From NCBI GenBank assembly GCA_961205875.1, contig OY540812.1:24189098-24253097 (forward strand): 64,000 bases of DNA. Direction: 5' to 3'. Under the pieces are notes generated by a model. It was not told the DNA's origin, ran no database searches, and saw only the letters and a program-made list of their open reading frames with translations. Within the stretch, counting starts at the first letter, position 1, and every line of letters starts with the position of its first letter. The position numbers and the translations under genes are program-made. Shown here in pieces: positions 54,401 to 63,400 of the stretch. The stretch comes from Sialis fuliginosa. Lineage: Eukaryota > Arthropoda > Insecta > Megaloptera > Sialidae.

Positions 54401-57400
54401 CAACCAATGACTGTGAGTTTCAATCATCTAGTCAACAAATTATAAGAAATGAAAGGATATTTGTCATATTTCAATAAGAATATAATACATATTCCACGGC
54501 ATTAACAATCGTAGCAATTTCAAAATTATTTAATCAACTTATTAAATTATTGTTAACTAAGGTACTGGAACTAATCTTTACCGCTTTAAGAAGGATTAAT
54601 GGGGTTCTTTTTGTAATTCTTATGAACTCATGTTACTAATAAAACAAGTACCTCTTTATTAAATCAATTTAGTTACCAAAATCCGCATATATAATTTGCT
54701 TTTTAAATTATAACCTTTTATTTTGTTTATGTTTGTTCTCCAGTTATAGAAAAAGTAAAACCAGACAGTGATGGACACTTGATAATGATTACAAAATGAG
54801 AAGTACTACGACTCAAAAGTTATAAAATAAAGAATCATAAAATTTGGAACAATGTAAAGCAGATATAATAATTAATAAATAGATTACACTAATAATTAAT
54901 TTGAATGTTCACCATTTTGGCACCCATTGACCGATTGTCACCAAATTACACTGATTTTCAGTTAAGTGTCTATAAATTATGATTCAGTAATAATATATCA
55001 ACAAATATTTCTAATTTAGTACATTTAATTAAACAAGATTCCAACACTATGATCCAATACTGGTGCCAGTACCAGTACCTTATACACGAATTATATATTG
55101 AGTAACGTAAATCTAGTGGTTTCTTCGTACTACAACGTATTTATAATCCTGCTTAAAGGTGGCTACACACTTAACTGCAAACTTGACAAGCATGCATGAT
55201 TCATTTTTTTGTACAAGCAGTCTGTAGCGTCTGTAGGATAATTTTGCGCAAGCATTTTAATTGTACAAGCCGCTTGAAGATTGATTGAATTTAAATCATG
55301 CAAGCTTGAACAAGCCGCGCTTGCACAAGCGAAATTAAATGTGTGTGCCAAAGTCGTGCAGATTTGTACAAACAAATGTCAGTCGTGAATGAGCTTGTAA
55401 GAATATTTGAATATTTCAGGTCTTCATAACTCCTTCCGGTCGCGATAAATCGCTATGTTGCTGTTTCGTAGGGATTATAGCTTCCCTCATGATCGTATCC
55501 TTTTTTTAAATTAAAGGTGTTACGAGTGACAAAAGGTTCAAATAAGTTTCTTCATCTATTCTGAGATAATTATGGCAACCACGCGAATATATCTTAAATT
55601 CACTCAGTAAATTAATGTGGGAATAGGTTTTTCAATTCATTAACCACTCTTTACACCACATACCACGTTTCCTCTTTCGCGTTTTCCTCTTGTGGACAAG
55701 GCAAAAAGCAGTCAGTGCGAACACATCGTCGTCCGAGCTTAACATAGTCCAAGCGCAAACTGGCGCTTGTTTAAGCATACTTGTACCATGTGGTGGTGTC
55801 AGGGAAATTTGCGTATCAAGAAAGATGTATATTTAAAAACTAGTGGGACCAACATTTGAATAATTTGCTGTTGTTTACAGTGTTTATGGTTTATTTGTTC
55901 TTTTTAACGTCCTTACATTTATTTTCATTGATGATTTGAATTTTCGAATAATTAACTACTTTTTAATCAGTTTTATACAACACTGAACTGAAATAATTGT
56001 TAAAAGGGAATTATTGTTTGTCAAACTTTAAATAAGATTAAATATAAATAAAATATCGCTGAACGCAAAAAAACGCCTTTGGTATCATATTTTCGTATGG
56101 CAACTCCCCCCCCCCCCAGGCTCCGGCGCTCCTGATGAAAACTATAATTTAGAGTGCATACTATAATAAAACAGAAAAAGGTAAAAAAAATAAAATATGT
56201 TAAAAAAATAATATTATATATATCACAAGTTACAATATTAACTGGCGTCTGGTAGGTCATGTCTTTATTATAATTAGTATTTCAATATTTATCTTAGAAT
56301 TTAGTACTTTCATAAATATTTTTGGATAGATTTTGTTATTGTGATTGTTTATAACTTTTTCTCAAATTATATTTATTAAAGACTTTGTTTTATTTATTTT
56401 TATAAGCCTATAACTTGCACTGTAGTAATAATGGAAAAATTAACGGATTTTTAAATAAACATAAAATTGCATAGCTCTTTTGTAAATAATATTATCTTAT
56501 TTATTTTTAGTTAGAAAATTTCCATTTTTGTATCCGCATATTGTTAAATATAACATTTATTTAAATTACAATGTTTTACTTTGTTATCTCTTAATAATTC
56601 TTGGGTTCTGGGGTAATTAGTGAATAAGTATAAAGAATTAGGTGGAAAATAGTCCAGGTTCGGTTTTAATTTTACGTGTAAGTAAAAATAAGCAAACAAT
56701 CGACTCTCATAAGGGGAGAGTATTTTACGTCCCCTTTAAGGCCGGGCGCACATTGAGACGCAAGGTAGGACAGTTTAGAGCAGAAAAAAACTGCGAGACT
56801 TAGGTAACCGCACATTGCAACGCAGTTTCTTGTCATCAATCAGTCGTAGAACGCAATGATGGCCGAACTAAACAAACTAGATCTAAGTTCTGAGTCTGAT
56901 TCAGACGAAGAAATGGATGAACTTTTACTTTTATATACATTATCAAAACGAAATAAGTCTATTTTAATTTTGCCTTCATATAATCATTATCGTATAACTC
57001 TTTGTGTGGACGAACGGCTTCAATTAATTTTTCTTCCATTGTAATATATCTTATATTATAAAATAAAATATGAATAATAAAAATGAATAGTAATAAAAAC
57101 TTCGTGACACGTTCGCAGTAAACTGTGTCACAAACACTGCGTGAAACAGGTTCACGCAGACACTGAACTGCTCTGCCTTGTAATGCCTCTCAACTAACGC
57201 TCGCAAGTTGAAACTTGTGATTCACAAAAAAATGTGCTGCGCTATGTCGCCTACGTCTCAATGTGCGCCCGGCCTAATACACTAATAAAATGATCTTATA
57301 ATGAAATTAATAAACAGGGCACGACATTATTATTTTATCTCTATAACTATCGATAATACATTTGCTAAGTAAATGCAGAGTGCTTCCTCGTGCTAAATCC

Positions 57401-60400
57401 ACCAAAGGTAGTTAATTATTGAACAATTTAAATTAATTTTTAAAGCACATTGAGATATATCTTTGTAAGGGAATATTTTACAACAAACGTTGTGTTGACT
57501 TATATTATAGAAAATTGAATGCTCTACAAATAAGATTCTATACAATTTTCACGTAACATGTGTCGTTCTTGATATATCTTGAAAAAATTAATATTTTGGA
57601 ATGTCACCCTCCTCTTTACACACGATTTTGATGATTTTAAAATGGGACCGTCCTCAAACCAGACCCAACCATCTAACCAAATTTCATTAATATCGGTTTA
57701 GTGGTTCATGAGTTATGAATGTGACAAGGATTCAGGGGATAGATAGACAATTAGACAGACGCACAGAACGAATAGTGTTTTTCTTTTTTGTCTTATTTCA
57801 AAACGATCACAAAGCTTCTCGTATCATCGATATTGCGAAGAAGCAAAATCGGATTAAATAAGAAATATTTCTGGTTTTTTCATGTGAAACGGATGGTATC
57901 CAAAGCGCTCGGTAGAAATTTTTTTTAATAAATGTTTTGCCTTAAAACAAAAAAACAACAACAGTGTATTAATTTTTTTTAATTATTACTTTTTTGGCAA
58001 AACATTGTTTGCTTTAAATTTTGCTACTTTCACTCTATTTTTGTTCTAAATTTAAAAACTTCATTAAGCAACATGATAATTTATTTCGATGCCCTAGACC
58101 CTAAAAACATTCCCCTTTAGAATGACAGGTCGTAGATCTCTGTAGCTCTCTTACCATTCTCGAGATATCCTAAACAGAAGCATTGAAAACAAAACAATAC
58201 TTACTAGAATGTTTGATTTCCTATAACTTCAATGGAGATTTTTTTTGAAAATATTTTGAATAAAGTTTGGAAGTTTATACATAAATTTAAATAATAACAA
58301 TAATATGTTATTAATATATAAATTCTGAAAAATACTTTAAAAGTAATCTCTTAACGTTTAGCGCAATAGATCAAATAAGATTCATATAATTGATTTTATC
58401 TACCATGTATACTTAATATTGCTTTCCTATATTTAAGTGAACACTTAAAGATAAATAATATTGCTGTTATAATGGGATTATGAGTGACACATAATTATGA
58501 CAGTGACAAGTAAAAAATTTAATATTATTAATCATATTTTCATTTATAGAATAACATAATCAAACGATGCATTGATTTTATTAATGAGGTAGGGTCGGTT
58601 AAATAATGGTTTTACATAACCGCTGCCTTGCGTGAATATTATTCTCGTATAATATAATACATACGAGTACTAGAGAGTAAAGATAAAAATATTTACTTTT
58701 GATAGCAAAAACTCGAAATTGTATTCATTTTGATAAAAATTCTAGTATTTGATCGTTTCAACAATCTATTGCTGAAATTTGATGATTCATTAATTTACAT
58801 ATTTTGACTATATTCAGTATTCACATAGCTTCATTTTTTTAAGGTTCCGAAGAAATCCTATTAATCTCATTTTGTCATCCGTTCGTCCGTCATTTTCAGT
58901 CAAAGCAAAATATCTCGTAAACTATATAAGCTATAAACTTTTACTGAGCATGTAAAATAATGTCTAGTAAATGATGTACAAATTTGCTGAAAAAATTATT
59001 TTTAGGAGGGGGAGGGGGGCTAAAACTAGGTAAAAAATATTTTTTTTATACCAAGGCATGTGGCACGTCTAAATATATAACCAAACCAGTAGAATTTGAC
59101 CCATTTTTTATTTTTTTCTATATCTAAAATGGCGCCTTAAAGCAAATCAAAAATTTTTTTGAAATATCCATATTGTCAAATTCTGCAATACTATCTTTAC
59201 TATCGTATTTCTCGTAAATGGTTGATCTTATGACAAATTAACAAGGTATATTTCTGTGTATTTTGTGTCATATGACCTTATAAAAGTGCCAAACAGGAAA
59301 AAATTTAAAAATAAAAAAATACTACTAGATAAAAATCAAAAAGCCCATCGGCCCCATACTGCCCTGGTGTAAATAATCATTGGTTGGTACTGAAAATCGA
59401 TAACACGTACTAATAATTAACCGGGTATCAAATTTCATTACTGTATCACAGCGGGTTCTTCAGATATAAAATAAATGCTTATTTTAACCAAAATTTTTAG
59501 GGGTCTGTAACTTTTGTTTGAAATATGTTTCTCAATCAACTATAACATATAAGTTTGTTCCACCTAATATAACTCATCATGTATATAGTATAACGTACTA
59601 AAATATATTAAACACTTTTTACAGTATTATATTACAGTATAATATTGCTAGACAATTTTTAGACAAAATCTCTTAATGTCATTTTTGAAGCGTACCTATA
59701 TAGTTTTTAGCTTCAAAATGCTTTTTTTAATCTCCGATTTTTTAGTTATTTGATACTAAACAAAATATGACGATTTGTGCTGAATTTCTAGTAAGTCTGT
59801 GGTGAAAAAATCAAGTTAAAAAAAAGCAATTTGAAATTCAAATTTTATGATTTTGAATAGTATTACCAGATTTTAACTCCATCACTCACATAAAGTTTAC
59901 AAAAATTGATTAATTTTTTGCTTATATTTTTTTACTTTACGTAAAATGAATCAAAATTCAATCTGTTAAATGAAGAAGAGATTTTAAATTGCAAAAAAAT
60001 ATTTTTTTAAATGTATTATGTAATATCATTTTTACCGTAATTACATAACTTTGAATTTTGTCCTTCATTTTTTACAGCAATTTTGACTATTTTATGGCTG
60101 TACTTCAACTCAGTACATACGTTTTATGAATGTTTATCGAACTGCAACAACAGATTTTTTCTAAATATTTTTTTTAACATTACCAAAATTTTTATTCGAT
60201 TCCTAACCCCCATAATTTTACGGAAAATGAATGAAAATTCAAGTAAAAAAATTAACATAATGGTGTAATATTTCTCAAAAACAGTGAGAGATATGCGGTG
60301 GCGTTTGAAATATATCTATCTCTTTTTCTAAGAAGAATGAAATAGATTCTCCTGTTTAAATAATGACAAGTATATCCCAATCCATTTTCTATCTCTTTCT

Positions 60401-63400
60401 TTTGACACGACTCTGTTTTCGAGTCAGATGCGCGGTCCATGCTCTATATCTATGATAATAATAAATGATTGTTTCATAAATACATATAAATTTACTAAGA
60501 ATTTATAGAGATAATACTTATAACCTCTTAAAGAAGGATTAATTCTTTAATTGTAAATAATTGATTGATAAAATCAAATAAATTTATAAATAAATATAAT
60601 TACATGTTATTGTTGATATCATGTATATAAAACTTGATATAAAACATTTTAAATGAGTAATTAAAAAGTCAAAGTACTAAAATGTTTGAATGTGACTCTA
60701 GATATGATTTTACGTAGTAATTTTCTTTGGAAATCTGTATACAATGAAACATATTATATAAAGTACATATATTTATATACATGCACTTTATTTTATATGC
60801 GAAGATTAATTATTAATTACTTTTGTAAATACCCTTACTGAGTGACTATTTATTTTATTAAATACATCATTTTTATCTGTCTTCATTTATATTTTCTAAT
60901 TTTAGTAGGTTACTAAAAATACCAAAATTACAAAAAGTAAATAAAGTAATAAAATTTATATTTTTAGAAATAAGCTTATTATATTAAAAGGAGTTTGAAC
61001 CGGAACTGAACCGAAAACCGGAAAAATCGTTATTTTTGTAGGAACGAAAACCGGAACCTAACCGACATGTATTGTTTAACTTGAATGAAATGATAATTTT
61101 TAGTAAAAATCTAAAATTCGAAAAAATACTAGGTATCTACTTAAAAAAATATAAAACTATTTTGTATTAATAAATTCATACATATACGAACCAAACCGCA
61201 AACCGATAATCAAAAATCACAAATTTAACCGAACCGAAGTATTGGAAATGGTTCGAAATTCATTATTAAAAATATTAAAATTGTGTACATTAGTTATATT
61301 TATATTTACTGTTACTAATTTTCTACATAGTTTTATTCAAACCCCGTTAAAAAATCCCAAATTGTAGTAAAAGTTAACCCGCTAGAACTATATGGACTGC
61401 GAACCAAAAGTGAACTGAAATTTTCAGCGGGCAGCTTCTCCTATCAACTAAAATAATAGGTAATAAAAACTTTTTTTAAATGTTCTTATTTTAACCCACC
61501 GCAACATTAAATTATATTATTAGCTTTGTTCAGGACCGGCACTAGGGATTCAGATAGTGTATGAAAAATTCAAATTGCCGCTTTTTTTCCATACTTTTGC
61601 GCCCCTGATATTTTTTTGTTGTCATTACGATTAAATAAATTTACTTTTGCGCTCTCTTTCTTTTATTTTATTCCTCATATCACTTTTTACTTAATCCTGA
61701 TAATGCTATTCTCATGCATTTTATATAAATTTCGCCGCCTTCGGTAATTGGCACCTGCGTAAAAATCACTCATCGTACCCGGCTTCCTCCGGCCCTGAGT
61801 TTATGTAAATTAAAGATATATGAATGTTGATAAAATTAAAAAATCATTTTTTCAAAAAAATTTTAAATATGTAAATTTCTGCAATAATAGGTACATAACA
61901 ATTATAATTTAACTAAGTATAATAAATAAAAATATTACTTATATTATTTTTTAAGTAGTTTTTATTCAAGTTTTTTAAACATTTTCTTTCTTTTTAAAAT
62001 GTGTTCGCAAAGACTGAAATTTTAAAGTTGGAGCCCAATTAAAAAACTCCGGCTCCAAAGCCCTACTGTATGAAAAATATAATTAACATATATTCTTTTG
62101 TAGATTATAGGATATGCAATAACAATATTAGCGTTTACGGTACAGCCGAGGGTTCGGAAATTATGCGACCGTATAACCGGTTTCTGGAGAGTCTTCGTCG
62201 CTGATATCTTTTTACTCTTCTCCTTTGTGGGAACAATCAACGTCTGGAGAGGGATCTGGAACGTACTGAATGTTTTCTATTTACCAAGTAAGTGAACAAT
62301 TAAGTTTTTACTCCATTCATTGCTTGCTTGAATTAGGACACGGGCTCTTCTAAAAATGTTAGCAGCACATTCTCGTCGGCAGTGATAATAGATTTAATTA
62401 TTACATCATCACAACTACCGTCGATTTTTTTATTTTTACATTTACATTATTATTGTAAAAAACAAAACAATTGTAATATTTATAATTATTCAATATATAT
62501 ATATTTTTTATATTTCTTATAATGTTTTTATTGAAAAGTATCAAATGTAAATTTTCCATAATGCAGGCCTGTGAAATAAATTATCTCTTTATGAAAGGAA
62601 ATTTTATTCTTCTACCTGTTCACGCTAATCTCAAAATCTACTAAACCAATTTTAATGCGATTTTAAGATCAAATTCTTGGCTTCTGGGTGTAAGTCGCGT
62701 CGATTTGGTAATGTTTTCGGCCAACGTTTCGTCACACATTGCAGTGGACATCTTCAAGGCTCTTCTAAAAGTGCAACTTTAGTGCACTTTTAGAATTGCA
62801 ATCGTGCGTTTCCATATAATTGCATGTTATTTAATTAACACCCAATACGTAATCACTAGGAGCTACGTGGTCGTTGTGCAGTGGTTCGTCTGAGTTAGGC
62901 CTTAGTCCCATCAAAATTGGTGTAGCAGATATCGTGTCAAGTCGAAAGAAGCAGACAGATACAATTTATAAAAATACTATCAAAAAAATCTTTTTACAGA
63001 AAGAGCCTATATATTTTATATATTAGTATTGATATTTTCTCTTTGTAAAAATTAACGACCTATTGTAAAGCGATTCAATATACTTATGGAAAATTCAAGT
63101 AACATCCACTTAATCATACATATTATATTCAACTCGTTCATCGTTTCAGACGACCCTGAATTGAGCTGCTGGTCAACTCACATCGTGTTCCTGATCATTC
63201 TCTTTCTGCTCAAGTGCGCCAACAGTGTCCTGGTCCGGGGCGTTTATATCGACGCTGAGGAACCGGCTGGTAAGTGCGTAGTCTTCCCCATCTACTACTT
63301 ACGATCGTACTTCCAACACACTAAGATCAAAAGTAGCAGTCATGTGGCGACCATCAAGTTGTCTCCAATACCGGAGGCTGGTCCTATGGTTACCGGGGAA

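Larger units (their letters stand above)
50728..62103 (+). other. Intron 5 (11.4 kb)
   Basis: It carries a hAT fragment, PIF and long-TIR elements and dispersed repeats, listed separately. The stretches 51080-52410, 53740-55150, 55810-56735, 57850-59150 and 59590-60985 are AT-rich without a supported gene. Confidence 0.7.

Noticed and set aside
55163-55375. 70-codon minus-strand open frame
   Set aside because: It is in the non-coding terminal part of the PIF element and shows no transposase motifs in that frame.
56856-57044. Small acidic host protein
   Set aside because: It lies wholly inside a TAA-flanked PIF/Harbinger element and resembles the start of its transposase.
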